Source: Tridacna crocea (taxonomy: Eukaryota > Mollusca > Bivalvia > Cardiida > Cardiidae). Taken from it: 64,000 nt of DNA. Shown piece after piece: positions 1 through 12,414 of the stretch; position 1 is the first letter of the stretch, and the number at the start of each line of letters is the position of its first letter. The DNA lies in NCBI GenBank assembly GCA_943736015.1, contig OX031064.1:37003361-37067360 (forward strand), written 5' to 3'. The notes under the pieces were generated by a model, which did not search any database, was not told the DNA's origin, and saw nothing but the letters and a program-made list of their open reading frames with translations. Both the position numbers and the translations under genes were made by a program.

Positions 1-332
1 ATGACCAGAATTGTACGAAATGGCCTAGATAAGACATGACCTTGTTATGAAATGACTCGAAGCCGAATATACAATAATTATGGCTACTTCCATAGGTACT
101 TTTTTCCCACCGAATGAAAATACAGTGCCGCCGCTCACGCGGCGCCACAATCAAACATGTCTGTATGGTGTCACACTACGGCTTTGTGCTATCGCAAAGA
201 TTCCGGTTTCAGTTAGAGAGAGAAAATATTGTAAGAAAAAATAAAGCTGTAGAATGGCACAGCTATGTATCCATGAAAAAGTAACTAGTATAAATTGTGA
301 AAGGAATAGACATACATTAGACATTTGTCCTC

Positions 333-550
333 ATTTTACCAAACAACTAAATTTTAGGTTTGTCGAAACCGAAAGCATTTTGAGACGACAAAATAAAAGT
401 GACAGAAAATAATTTACCATTTGTTTTGTGTATGGTAGAAAACATTGTGGGGAAAGGAGAAAATGCTGGTAACCAGCATTTTCTCCTTTTCCCACAATCT
501 TTTCTAATGGCATCTTTCTCAGGGTCGTCAAAAGTAGAGATTGTGTGGTA
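333..550 (-). mobile_element. MITE-A copy, worn ends
   Basis: Palindrome nearly perfect (GGGGAAAGGAG on the left arm); terminal TTAA lost on both sides. Confidence 0.7.
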
Positions 551-608
551 GGCATCAAGGGGCGGTGGGGGCATTTGGTACGAAGATACAGGAATGATTA
601 ATGCCTCC

Positions 609-713
609 ACAAAACTGCCTTACAACAAGTATAAAAAATTCTTGAAAAATAGACTGAAACCTCAAAACTGCCTCACAACGAATATTAAATTTCTCGAAAA
701 ATAGACTGAGACA
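609..713 (+). repeat. 53-bp tandem duplication
   Basis: AAAACTGCC(T)(T/C)ACAAC ... GAAAAATAGACTGA starts at 611 and again at 664. Confidence 0.75.
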
Positions 714-1189
714 AGAAATATCCTTAAGATAGAATAGACGGCTTAAATTTGCAAGCAAATAGGCGGGAAACCTCAAACTAAACATGTCTACATTTTTAAC
801 AGATCACAAATTTCTATCTATTCATTTCTTATCAATACCAAAGGAATAGGTCAAATTCCATCACGTTCAACTACGCTGGAAAAAAATTCTAGAGCCTCTG
901 CTGGACGTTATTTCGCAAACTCAGGGCTTTACTGTTATGTAAGAGATCTTAAGTCACCTTCATTAAAAAATCCACAGGTCCATCAATTTCTCTGATGACG
1001 TTGTACAGCACAAATGTTTGGTGTCATTTTTGTTTGTGTATGAGTTATATACATCATAATTCACAGGCCTATTTCAGCCCTTTTGGTCTATTACAGAACA
1101 CCACAATTATCCTTGGTCGATCATCGAACATTCATAGCACATTGGTGCATACACTGTGTATCACTGAATATATTACAAACTTTCATTAA

Positions 1190-1290
1190 CACTATTACTA
1201 TAAATAGTTTATTCGGGGATTTCCTCCGTACTGCATTCAATTATATACAAAAGAGAGGGAATCCCCAGTGAGCTATTTATAGTAACGGTG
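1190..1290. repeat. short foldback
   Basis: TTACTATAAATAG at 1193 pairs with CTATTTATAGTAA near 1273. An inner GGGGATT/AATCCCC also pairs. Confidence 0.55.
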
Positions 1291-1623
1291 CCCAATAATG
1301 ATTTTTTTAATCCCTTTATAGACCGATGGAGTTTCAGAGGCCTGTGGTCTAATCTGTGTAATACTTATACCAAGTAAGTCGTTACATGACAAGGATCCAT
1401 TTTTTGTCTAGAACCGTTTAAATCATGAAGCTGATTGGTCCTTTATCAAGCAAAATATTTAGCAATAGCAAACTGTTACGACCCAGGTCAGCCTTTATGA
1501 ACTGCTGTCGATACTCTTTGCAGCTGCATTAAACCATATTTTTACAGAGAATGCATTATATGCAGATATATTAAAAAATGTTACCTGTCACGCAAAAAGG
1601 GACCTTCTGGGAACTGCGAAAAA

Positions 1624-1674
1624 TGTCAACCCTGGTCAGACTGCGCAAATAGCGCAGTCTGACCAGGGTTGACA
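1624..1674. repeat. perfect 23-bp inverted repeat, 5-nt loop
   Basis: TGTCAACCCTGGTCAGACTG CGC, loop AAATA, then the exact complement. It belongs to a family of GCGCAG-centred hairpins. Confidence 0.85.
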
Positions 1675-2127
1675 CTCTTTGGCGTGTATGATATTTTCTG
1701 TGTGAAAAGTGGTCATTGAACCTTGCTATGCAATCATTTTTGAATTATCAACTTAAACTGACGTGCACTGTCGTTGATCTGTTTTCATCTGATTGATGTA
1801 CAGAATTCTCAGATGGGCCCTCTCTGCGTGATGGGTCACATTTAACAAATATGGGTAACCTTCTTTCAGAAACATTTTTTTCCTCCCAAATATACTTCAG
1901 TCTCGTTCAAAAATATTCCGCAGACTCTTAAATTCTTAAACACAAGAGGTTAATCATTGTACTGGTATTTGTTACCTCACGAAACGTTATTTATTGCCTT
2001 CTTGGAAGAGGATTATTTCATTTTTATGAAGCTCTTCAGTTTCTAGCGTTACGAAACCGGGGTATAATAAAGTGTTGCTTTAAGTACTAGGCTAAGTATT
2101 TTAGGTCACTCTAAGAGTAAATTTGTC

Positions 2128-2425
2128 ACGGACGGACGGACGGGTAGACAGACAGATAGACGACGGACGGACGGATGCACGGTCTTACGAGACGGACCTT
2201 GTGGGATCGAATTCCTCTTTATTCAATGTAACCCAATGCAACCCCACAAGAGCATTTTTTTAACCCAACTAGCCCTAACCCCATACCTACCAGATGGACG
2301 GAATGAACCCCATAGAGACTAAATGTACAGTTACCCCTAACCTCACAATGTAATGCTCGTAGGGACACGGACGGACGGACGGACGGACGGACGAACGGAC
2401 GGGCAAGCAAGCAAACAGACAGACG
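2128..2425. repeat. ACGG microsatellite tracts
   Basis: (ACGG)n at about 2129-2175 and 2366-2402, separated by 190 bp of ordinary sequence. Confidence 0.85.
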
Positions 2426-2467
2426 GGTGGCTGAAAAAAACAAATCAAACTACATCTCCGCAATACT

Positions 2468-2650
2468 AAGTTCTAAGAAGGCTTTTGAAAAAACAGTGTG
2501 GGAAAAAGAAAAGATACTGGTAACTGACATATTCTCCCTTTTCTCTAAATATTTTCTATCCTTTCAAAGGCAAATACCAAGATATGACCAACATCTACTA
2601 ATGCTTTCAATATGGATTAATCTAACCTTTCGCTCTCTGGTACAGGATTA
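2468..2650 (+). mobile_element. MITE-A, degenerate
   Basis: Only the palindrome and the right arm (ATGCTTTCAATATGGA, CTGGTACAGGATTA) are recognisable. Confidence 0.5.
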
Positions 2651-2679
2651 AAAAATACCTGCAATAAAATGTAACATGC

Positions 2680-3140
2680 CGTGTGAAAAGGGGTCTTACT
2701 GCATCTGCAAAAAGTATTTATCCAGGACAGCCTGCGCTATCCGTGCAGGCTAACCTCAGCCGAAACTAATTACTATCGGTCGATTTTCTGGCATGTCAGA
2801 AGACTATTCTTCCCTAAGATGCAGACAAATAAAAAAAAATGATAAAAAAAATCAAATAAGGATCGATAATTATGTGATACCTACTTGATAATTTGGCCTG
2901 CAATACGCGAAATGGGCATTCGAACACATGCATGAAGTGTCGTCTCGGATAAGCCCTGCGCAGTCTGTGAAGGCCAATCGGCAACACTGCTTTTTCCTTT
3001 TTTATATGGTTTTCTGTTTTACGCAAGTATACAGTAGCACAAATCCATTGTAGTCGTAAAGTGCCATCTCGGATTAGCCTGCGCGAACTGCGCAGGCTGA
3101 TCCGAGATGACACTTTACGCACAGGTCCGAATGTTCTTTT
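2680..3140. repeat. GCGCAG-hairpin family, two or three copies
   Basis: AGCCTGCGC...GCGCAGGCTGATCCGAGAT around 3054-3120 is a near-perfect hairpin ending in CGTAAAGTG/CACTTTACG. A related CCTGCGCTATCCGTGCAGGC is at 2729, and another at 2945. Confidence 0.7.
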
Positions 3141-3312
3141 TCACGTGTTGCAAGCGATATGATGCATCAATGATGTGTTTAGGCCCATGTATCACAGAGC
3201 ATGGCTCAAATGTATGAACCAGTAGCTTTGATAGAGTTAAATGTACTTCTCTTTGCCAATGTGGGCAGGTGGAAACAGCTGATCACTTCTTAATTCACTG
3301 GGATTCATTCGC

Positions 3313-3720
3313 AGGCCAAGGAAACGATCACTACGTGGATCTTACCTTGCCTGATTGAGCCCGATTTCGTGATTCCTGCGATACGCACTCTATTGGATGC
3401 TGGTTATTAACCCCCCCCCCCTTTTACATCATATGTCTAAAAGCCAATGAAATATCGTTTTACAAACCGCTTACGAATACACATGAAGCGAAAAGCAGAC
3501 ATCCATGTGGGTTTCCATGTTTACCCTCTATTCGAAAGGTAGCGACATTATTCTATTTTTATCAAAGATGAAATGCTACGAGCGATTTCATTCGTTGCAC
3601 TTAGAGCTGGCTGCATCCAATGAAAAAGCGTATCGGGGGATTGTAAAAATCAAGCTCGATCCGCCAAGGGTAGAGAAGCGTGGTGAATCGTCAGCCTTGG
3701 CTTGCGAAGACGCTGTCGTC
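3313..3720 (+). repeat. dispersed repeat, copy 1
   Basis: Shares ATCACTACGTGGATCTT, AAACCGCTTACGAATAC and TTTTTATCAAAGATGAAATG with 23040-23560. Both copies open a similar short frame (FLSKMKCY), but neither looks like a gene. Confidence 0.6.
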
Positions 3721-3779
3721 GTTACAACACATTCGTGTCAATATTTTTTTTCAACATCCCTTGTCCATTAACTACAAAT

Positions 3780-6240
3780 AATCTACTCTTTGGGCACAAT
3801 CGTCTAACAATAGATGAAAACGAACAAATATTTGCTGAGGTCCATCGTTTCATCTTAGCAACCAAATGGTTTTCTACCTAAGGAAAAGCTTCCCTTTTTT
3901 CTGAGGATTGAATAGCCAGCACTGCGACTGTAATGGTGAACCACAGTGGTACCTTACAAAAAAACTAAATGTTCATTCATGGGTAAAACAAAAAGATATC
4001 CCTACCTACAACACCTTATACAACGGTTAAAAAACTTTTCTTTTGTAAATATCATCGGGAAAGGAATTAATATAACCCACAAGCTTGTTTTCCAATCCCA
4101 TCTTATTTGTTCATGTTAAATGGTACTGTGTATGATTTTTTTTCTTAAATAAAAACTAAATGTACTTTCACAGTTTCTGCTCGTCGTCTTACAAGAATTC
4201 GACGAATTCGAGTCGAAGGAGCATGTAAGGCAGAGGAATCAAAGAAACTCAATGTCCTGAATATTGGATTTGTGGAGCAATGTCTAGTATTGGTGCAGAG
4301 GTCTTAGAAATAGGCTTTAAGTCTATGTCTTATTTTGATTATTACAAATTGCTTAATAAGATAACCAAGTTCTGGAAAATCGGAGTCGGTCAGCCCGGCA
4401 AGTGAAACCGTCCTTATTGCACACTGAATATTACCAATGTACACTTAAGCTGTACCAGGGGAAGGTAAATGTATTTCTAGCGGGTAAACTGGTCCCCGTT
4501 ATGCATAATATAGATAAGTGCAAAAAAAAAAATGATCAACTAAGCAGGTGGACTGGCCCCCGTTGCTCAAATGCATACTTGCTTATACGCGATTTGCGCA
4601 TCAGGGGAGATAATCAATCTATTTAGCAAGCAAGCTTTGATGTTAATCATTATTTATGTCGGACGGTGTGGGGTCAAAAAGTTTTACATTTCGACTTTTC
4701 ACCCAAGCTAGAAAAGTGGAAAATAGAACGCTCTCTTTTGATTAATATTTAGACGAATTTTTTGTCATTTTTTTTACAAGTGTCAAGACAGGAATTATCT
4801 TTGAACCATTTTTTTAGGTTATTGCTGTTAAGAAAATACTTCTTGGATACACTGAAACTAGCTACGTTAACGATTTTTCCTCATTCTATTCAAAAAGTAC
4901 ATTTTTTTTATGTATAACTAGAAAACAAACACCTACATCGTCAGGACTTCACATTATTCAAGTTCACAATTCTAAGGAAAACAGCCATGGCAAACAAAAA
5001 TATATGATGCTTTATTAAAGATTAAGAAAACTTGCATTTTTTAAATGGTTCGCGTGATTAACATACTTTTTTTGTGTAAACCTAAGAAGATTGGTCTTTC
5101 ATTTACACATTTTTCTTCTAATTCTATGTGTAGGGTTTGATCTATAAACTGCCAGTAAAATTGTAAAATCAAAGATAAAAGTTAGACCTTACACCCACAC
5201 GTATTGTGTACATTTAAATTAAAATTATATACTTAACTGTTTACTGTAAGTTCTTAAGGACTGTATACGGGTTTCTTTGAAATGTATCGATGAGATGTTT
5301 TAGGCTGATGCTAAAGCCAATCTCTATAGCATTGATGCAAGCTCCTTCAAACATTTTCTAACACTGAACATGGTTGAGATGTAAAGCATTAAATCTCACA
5401 CAAACCATTGAGGAATCATCTGTTGATATCAAAGCATTATTGTAAAGGTTTCACTATTTAAAATAATCTGGAAGAGTGTAAACCAAAGATAAGACTGTTC
5501 GTCAGTGCAGTCTGATCTTATCATACTTTTCACAGACACCATCATTGGCTACGATAGGCAAAATCCAGAGTAGAATGTTAAGACGGTACTAAAACGGGGA
5601 AAACAATTTACTCTAGACATTTAATGGCTGATCTATGTTTCATTATGAAACTCTTAATGCTATGAAAAGAATATAAATGTTGATAATAGAAGCCTTGAAT
5701 TGAGTTACTTTCTAAATGAGAAGGCAGATTTGAAATAATTGCCTTTAAAGATAGTATTAGTTTAAAGAATAATGTGATCATATATTTCTAGTGTAAGCAA
5801 TTAAACTTTAAAGAAAAACACGGCCTTGAACTTTGGTTACGACCCCTAAAGAAATAATTTTTCAGATGAGACAACAATTTGTTTTGATTGTTTTTTATAA
5901 AGTGCAGCCGACTAAAAAGAAATTCAGAAAAACCTTCTCAAGGCAGCACCATTGCTTGACTGGACGATACATGTAGATATATTGGCGCAATTATTCACAC
6001 GGTCATAAATATTTAAAATTCTGTTGTCGGTCCAAGAATTAAATCTTTTCGTGTCGACAAAATTTTAGAGTCATCCAATTTCAAAGCATTTGCATACATC
6101 AGTTTAGATATAGAGCAAATGATGTAATCTTTCAGAAGCCAAAACCGCGTGATAAGTTCGTCTGCTGACATTTCATAAGTTCGGTATTTCACATTTTTAT
6201 CTCTCGTTTTGTAAACTTTCTAGACTATAGCGTTTTCCTC
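3780..6240. other. 2.4-kb intergenic stretch, nothing recognised
   Basis: AT-rich, stop codons in all frames, no palindromic element found except one ATCAAAGATCA-type relic near 5490. Confidence 0.6.
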
Positions 6241-6247
6241 ATGAAAA

Positions 6248-6400
6248 GTGACTTCTTGCTTCTTTCTTTATTTCCTACAATGTTTTCTATCCCTTCAAAG
6301 ATACTTCACGTTAGCTGAACTAAACAATAGTTGTCGTCTGGACATACTTTCAATATGGAACATTTCGAAATTTTGTAGTCTTATACATAATCTTAGAAAT
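6248..6400 (+). mobile_element. MITE-A, right half only
   Basis: Starts in the distal palindrome arm (CTACAATGTTTTCTATCC) and continues through GTCGTCTGGACATACTTTC. Confidence 0.4.
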
Positions 6401-6430
6401 ATATACATAGAGGATATTTGTCTTTTTCCC

Positions 6431-6551
6431 TGAAAGTTCGAAAATTATTTCATCGAGTGGACACCATCGGTAATATTTTCACGAGTGGCGCGGCCACGAG
6501 TGAAAATATTACCGATGGTGTTCACGAGATGAAATAAATTTCGATCTTTCA
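6431..6551. repeat. 121-bp inverted repeat, arms ~58 bp
   Basis: TGAAAGTTCGAAAATTATTT pairs with AAATAAATTTCGATCTTTCA. The middle meets at CACGAGTGGC|GC|GGCCACGAGTG. Foldback element or cruciform-prone site. Confidence 0.75.
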
Positions 6552-6882
6552 CCGAAAAAAACAAATATTCTATTTATTTCATGCTTTTAACCCTTTCTGG
6601 GAGGAGCTTTATCAAAATACAGTACAGTTCTTTTCCGTTATTTCCCGTGGTGTACCCCTCCCGCATAGCAACGCATTACAATATTACGTCAAGCGCGAGA
6701 AATGTAAGGTATATGACGTCATATTTCCCATCTGGTTGTTAGGCATGCGCAATTAACCTAGGCAACAAGAACGTGAAAATCGGTATTTTCACTGGTGGTA
6801 CTGGTCAGTGTAAGATCAAAAAATATTTTTCACTGCTATTTCTCGATATGCTACCGGAAAGCATGAAATAATCGACCCTAAA

Positions 6883-7098
6883 CCACACAATCCCGAGTTT
6901 AAACTTTCCGAAGAGAGGCTGGTTTCGAAAACCTTTTGGGAAAATGAGAAGATGTGGGACCTCAACAGTTCTTCCTTTTCCTACAAATGTTCTGTACCCT
7001 TTCAAAGAACTTGGGTTTATTTGTATTAATTTCGAAATATTCGTCTGCATATGCTTTCAGTTTGGGAGAGCCTAGAAATTGTCGTCAGGTAAGAGTTT
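6883..7098 (+). mobile_element. MITE-A, degenerate
   Basis: CCACACAATCCCGAG left end and GTCGTCAGGTAAGAGTTT right end flank a heavily mutated palindrome. Confidence 0.55.
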
Positions 7099-7779
7099 GT
7101 AATTAAAAGAAAACTTAAAAATGGTCTCTATACGTGTTTACTTCTACAAATTAGGGGGTCCTACGGGGACTATAGCTACAGTATTCGATTTGTATCCCCC
7201 TTTTTGTTTGGGAGGGGGGGCGAGGGGGGATAACATACGAGTGTCCTCAGGCAATGGCAGTGTGCAAAAACCTAGCTTCCTACTTGCACAAAACCCAAGG
7301 AAAGTATAAATGAGTGAGCTGTCGCAATGATATGGCAAGAAATTATTAAAAATTGTGAAAATGCCATTATTCTCGTAAATTTACTGTTTCGGCGCCAAAC
7401 GCGAAAACGAAGGCATTTGTAGGCGGCATAGATCAAGATCACAATATATGGACTGATCTTAGACCGCCTGCTAGTGTAATCAAGGCTGAAAAAATCTTTA
7501 TGTGTTTCACTGAAGTGTCTTTTTAGTTAAGGAGGTCGAACTGATATATTATTTGGCGCTGAAGTAGTTAAGGAAAAAAAAGCTGGAGTGCATCGTATGA
7601 TATAAATTGACAAAAATAAAAACTCTGCTTACATGTTTTTGTACTCGCAGCTTATATCGTAACAAGACGATGTTCATTCCTCTGTTAGAGTTTTAGTCTC
7701 CCTCCCGAAAAATCGTTACATCACTGAAGCTGTAGATTTTTCATAAAACCCATCATTTTAAGAAATAATCCTCTTATCT

Positions 7780-8005
7780 CTGTATCACATAGTGTTGACC
7801 TTTAACAAACCTAAAAGATAAAGCCTTTGAAATCATTGTGGAAAAAGGAGAAAATGCTGATAACCAGCCTGTCTTTTTTTTTCCTTTTGCCACTGTTCTT
7901 TCTACACTACCGAAGACAGAAATCAGTATTATAGCAACTTTTAATTTGTCGTCTGCTATTGCTCTAAAATTGGGATAGTCTAGAGGTTTGTCATCTGGTA
8001 AAGGA
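7780..8005 (+). mobile_element. MITE-A, degenerate
   Basis: Left palindrome arm well kept, distal arm expanded by a T run; right end GTCATCTGGTAAAGGA. Confidence 0.55.
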
Positions 8006-8275
8006 CGAATTAGGATCTAAGGAGACCAAAATGAAATCCCGTACATCATCTGCAATACGATCCATAAAATAATATATCTCAGTCTTTTGTTTTTCCTTGC
8101 GGTCACTTTTAGCTCGTCCTTTCCGGTCGATTACATTTCTGAATGTCATTTACATGGTTAGATTTTGTACCTCAAACTGGGGTAGATCCAATGAAGTATT
8201 TTTTTTTGTGTGTGTTATTTAGTGGGTCTCTAAGTATCTGCAAAGAACATTTTCGATAATTTCTCAAAATGATAT

Positions 8276-8502
8276 AACTCATTACCAGACGACAAAAATT
8301 TAGGCCTGACCAAATTCAAAACATTTGCAGACGACAATTTCCATGTGGCTCAAATGGTGCAATTGTATATTGATAGGGTAGAAAACATTGTGGTAAAAGG
8401 AGAAAATGCTGGTTACCAGCATTTTCTCCTTTTCCCGCAATGTTTTCAAAAGGCTTCTTTCTCAGGGTCAAAAGTCGTTATTGTGTGGTAAAGAGTTTTA
8501 AT
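8276..8502 (-). mobile_element. MITE-A copy
   Basis: Belongs to a subtype with CTCAAATGGTGCAATTG and TTGATAGGGTAG, shared with the copy at 21946-22167. Confidence 0.75.
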
Positions 8503-8539
8503 TGAATGGTGTTAAATGTTCCCAGTCCATCACCACCAC

Positions 8540-8852
8540 TGACTTTTGTTTCGACGGTGGTTATATGGGAAAGCAGCCAGTGGTTTGGAAAATATATTGT
8601 GCGAAGCTCTGGTAAAAGAGAATCCAGGGTCCGTATTCATCAACCATTCTTCAAGATTTGCTGACTGAATGGTTTAGCCAATCAGAAGTTCTGTTACTTT
8701 CACAGTCAGGAAATCTTGAAGAATAACACCGATAACGTTCTTAAGAATGCTGAATCACCGCTGACAATTGTTTCGACGATTGTTGTATGGGAAAGCAGCC
8801 AGTGGTTTCGAAAGGATATTGTGCAGAGCTCTGGCAAAAGAAAATCCAGGAA
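8540..8852 (+). repeat. local direct duplication of ~85 bp
   Basis: TGTTTCGACG ... GGGAAAGCAGCCAGTGGTTT ... AGCTCTGG recurs about 222 bp apart, on either side of a segment reading GTCCGTATTCATCAACCATT. Confidence 0.65.
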
Positions 8853-9065
8853 AAAGACGTGCACATGCCGCCCCGGTATAACTGATATGATGTTGACAAT
8901 GGCCTTCAACTGTTTCAACATGGAGAAGGCTCGGTTGTTTGTGTCGGATCTCGACTAGACTAGACAGTTTCTTACCTTAGGACATTCCCAACTTTTGTTT
9001 GAGCGAGAGCAAACTGATTAACCCGGTGGTGACCTCACTATTTCTAGATAAACCACAATTAACAT

Positions 9066-9246
9066 AATCAACTCTTTACAAAAGGGCACAATTTTAGACT
9101 GGTCCATATTTAAAGCATTTGCGGACGACAAAATATATGTGACTCAGAAATTGAAATTCGGAGCAGTGGGAACAGTAGAAAACATTGTGGGAAGTGACTT
9201 CTTCTTCAGGGTCGTTAAAAGTTGGCATAGTGTGATAAAGGGTTTA
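9066..9246 (-). mobile_element. MITE-A lacking the palindrome centre
   Basis: Runs from CAACTCTTTAC to GATAAAGGGTTTAA. The sequence jumps from AACATTGTGGGAAG to CTTCTTCAGGGTCG, so most of the hairpin is gone. Confidence 0.65.
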
Positions 9247-10479
9247 ATCAAAAGAGAATATTGAATGGTTTTTGTGGTATTTGTCGAAAACACTACCACT
9301 ATGAGTTCAATATTGAATTTTGAAGACCATGTATCGTATTTTGTGCAAAACCGAAGGAAATAAACCCAATTAAATTCATTTTTTCGCTGGCATATTATTT
9401 TGTCGGTAGCACTCAGATATGTAATTGGAAATGGCATGTTAAAATACTCTGGGTGAGACCATCGCTCGGGGAAATTTTTTTTATTGAGAATAATTTCACT
9501 CGCTCATAGCCTTCTATTGGCGCAATGATACAAAGTTTTTCTCACGGTTGCTTGGTCCTGGGTTTTTTCGTTCCAAAACCAGTTCGTCCCATGGCTTGTT
9601 CATCCCATAATTACGCGCTACACTATTTGGTTGGGCATGAATATTTACAGATCGAAATAAATTATTGTATTATTGGGAATTTTTTTAAGTGTTAATGGCT
9701 CAAGATTTCTCAAAATAATAGTTTTCAGGTACAAACTTAGTTTTGTTCAATCATTCACGTGCTTTTTCTCCCTATTCATCATGCATCGTACTGTCAAGGG
9801 ACATTATTCCTGCCTCCTCCTAATGATCAAGGGAGACCATCAATACACAAATGATCCTATCTTTGTCTTTAGTATACTCCCTTCAACCAAAGAAGTATTA
9901 ATTTGCATAGTTGGTTGATTTTCCAGCAAATATTTGGATGATATTTCTCTTCCTGTTTCAAATTATTAATTCCACACAACGGCTTCCTTGACAAATACCA
10001 CTTCGGCGTTCTCAACGCTTTGATTAGACTAGCGAAGCTAGTCTATAAATATCCAGGTTTAGCCAGACTCCATGTAAACAAAAAAACCCACCGTTGCCAA
10101 ATATTGCCTTGCAGAAAAATAATTATTTCTATCAGTTATCTTAAATCTATTATACATGACGACTTTACAAAAACTACAAAATCTCTACCATCACCATTTG
10201 AACATGTCGACTTCAAAAAGTAATAGAATGAACAATATGGCATTGACAAGGCACAAGATGTTTCCTGATGATTATGTAAATTAAGTGACCTATGCAAATC
10301 AGACACAAACACATACAAGTATTCCCACAACGCAGTAGCATTACCAATGAATGTAAAAATAGATACACCAAGGTAACTTGAAGCAAATCCCAGCAACATT
10401 AACGTTCACTGACCAGGGAACCCTTGTCATATCTTCAGTCATTTATTATTCAGATCATTGCGTAGTTGAACCTGGTGCA

Positions 10480-10708
10480 TTAACCCATTACCACACAATC
10501 CCTACTTTTGACGCCCCTGAAAAAGAAGCCTTTAGAAAACATCGTGGGAAAAGGAGAAAATGCTGGTGACCAGCATTTTCTCCTTTTCCCACAATGTTTT
10601 ATACCCTTCACAAAACAAATTTCAAATTTTCAGTCACTTTCATTTTGTCGTGTGCAAGTGTTTTCAATTTGGACAAACCTAAAATTTTGTCGTTTGGTAA
10701 TGAGTTAA
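10480..10708 (+). mobile_element. MITE-A, intact reference copy (family description)
   Basis: TTAA at both ends, inverted ends reading TTAACCCATTACCACACAAT and its complement, a left arm with 'ACTTTTGACGCCCCTGA', a central palindrome whose arms run AAAACATTGTGGGAAAAGG onward to AATGCTGGT, then a right arm containing 'TCGTCTGCAAATGC'. Length is about 228 bp and there is no coding capacity. TTAA duplication plus CCC-type ends fit a non-autonomous piggyBac-like element; the assignment is inference. In entries below '+' means the ACTTTTGACG arm is on the left, '-' that the TTTGCAGACGACAA arm is on the left. Confidence 0.85.
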
Positions 10709-10739
10709 ACTATTATTTCACGTCTTGTAAATTCACACT

Positions 10740-10970
10740 CTACCAGGCAATCGCAAAATTTAACTAAACTGGACAAGATGCCCCGTAAAAACATAGCGAG
10801 AAAAGGAGAAAATGTTGGCAACCAGCACTTCCTGCTTTTCCAAAATTGCTTTCTGTCCTTTTTAGCATCAGTTTTCATCGATTAAGCCATAATTTATCTT
10901 CATAATCTGGTACAGCTTTGAGTTTGGACAAGTGATTTTTTTCGTTTTGTAAAGATTTTAACAGTTTACT
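10740..10970 (+). mobile_element. MITE-A, old and divergent
   Basis: Weak palindrome (AGGAGAAAATGTTGGCAACC) and a right arm with TTTGAGTTTGGACAAGT. Confidence 0.45.
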
Positions 10971-11723
10971 GCACAATTATATCTTGTGCTGTTGATTAAC
11001 TTCATAATCCATTATGCTTAACCATTAATCTGCAGTAAGAAGAAACTTTCAAGCTGATAGCAAAACCTGAATAATGCTTTATCAAAAAGTTATAATTTGG
11101 AGAAAAAAATACCCTTGTTGGACAGTGTGAATCCAAAATCAGACAACAGTCTGTGCAGTCTGATGTAAATATACACTGTCTATCTGTTCGTTTGTCCGTC
11201 CGAACATATATCTCATAAAATCCTTTTTGAAAATTAATGAAACTTTTGACATATGTTCCTTATCACATTACACTGATATAGTCACTTTTTTCATTTGATG
11301 TTGTATCATGGAAAAAGGGGGCTTGATTTATTTTTACTCTCTGATCCAATATCTCTTTAACTAGATCTAAAGGACAAAATTTCATGAACCTTCATATTTA
11401 TATTGTTTATCAAAAGCCATAAACAAGCATTATTTGTTTTCATTTTTTGAAATGCCATGTTATGAGAAAAAGGGTCTTAACATATTTCTTTATGGACCAA
11501 TAACAAAAAGGTCATGTGTACATGCAACACGCAGAACCTCTGGTATGTTTCTATTAAAAAGAAATCTTTAGTGATATATCATTTCAACGAAATAATTTGT
11601 TTTCAACTGAATGTTAACAAAGTATTTATAGTTTTTCTCATTTTGCCACATTCGTCGTAAAGAGAATTGGATAAAATCAATGGATTGGACTGAATCCGGA
11701 CAGAACTAAATAACCGGAATGAA

Positions 11724-11872
11724 CCGGTGTAATGCAGATAAACGACCCTCCCCTACAAAACGACCCAGGTCATTATTCCACGTAGAGAAATGACCCCAGA
11801 AGTCATTTCACGACGTAGAGGAATGACCCGGGTCATTTTGTAGGGGAGGGTCATTTCTCTGCATTACACCGG
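11724..11872. repeat. 149-bp inverted repeat
   Basis: CCGGTGTAATGCAGATAAAC at the left pairs with its complement ending in GCATTACACCGG. Inner GACCCTCCCCTACAAAA is matched. Arms are about 58 bp. Confidence 0.75.
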
Positions 11873-12185
11873 CGGATCTGCAAATGACTCAAACCTGAAT
11901 TTTACAAGTTTTCTTCAATCTTGTATGAACCAACCAAGTTTTATCTTTACTATAGCTACATTTTTTTTTCAAATTCGCTAGTCTGTCAGTACTTTCAGTA
12001 CTTTGATTAAAACAGTGGGTAAGAAATGTGCTTGTATCAGGTTACTAGCCTTTTTCCTACCATAGTTCAAAGACCTAGTACCAAAGTACGTGTTTGATAG
12101 CTTTCAGAACTTTGTTTTTCGTGGAAAAAGGGAAATACTGGTTATCAGCTACAATACATTCAGAAGTCTTTTTCCTGTGGGTTGT

Positions 12186-12414
12186 TTAACTCTTTGCCAA
12201 ACGAAAAAAATTTAGACTGGTTCAAATTGAAAGCATTTGCAGATAACAAAATAAAGGTGACCAAAAAATTGAAATTTGTTCTGGGAAGGGTTGAAAACAC
12301 TGAGGGAAAAGGAGAAAATGCTGGTTACCAGCATTTTCTTCTTGACCTACAGTGTTTTCAAAAGGCTTCTTTCTCAGGGGCGTCAAAAGTTGGGGTTGTG
12401 TGGTGATGGGTTAA
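12186..12414 (-). mobile_element. MITE-A copy, intact ends
   Basis: TTAA on both sides; distal arm slightly mutated (TTTCTTCTTGACCTACAG). Confidence 0.75.

Noticed and set aside
8706-8958. Overlapping 71- and 80-codon frames on both strands
   Set aside because: They cover a local direct duplication and repeat edge; no conserved motif.
10508-10708. Recurring 60-90 codon frames reading GKGENAGNQHFLLFPQCF
   Set aside because: They are translations of the MITE-A palindrome in many copies and both strands, with no splice or start context; not genes.
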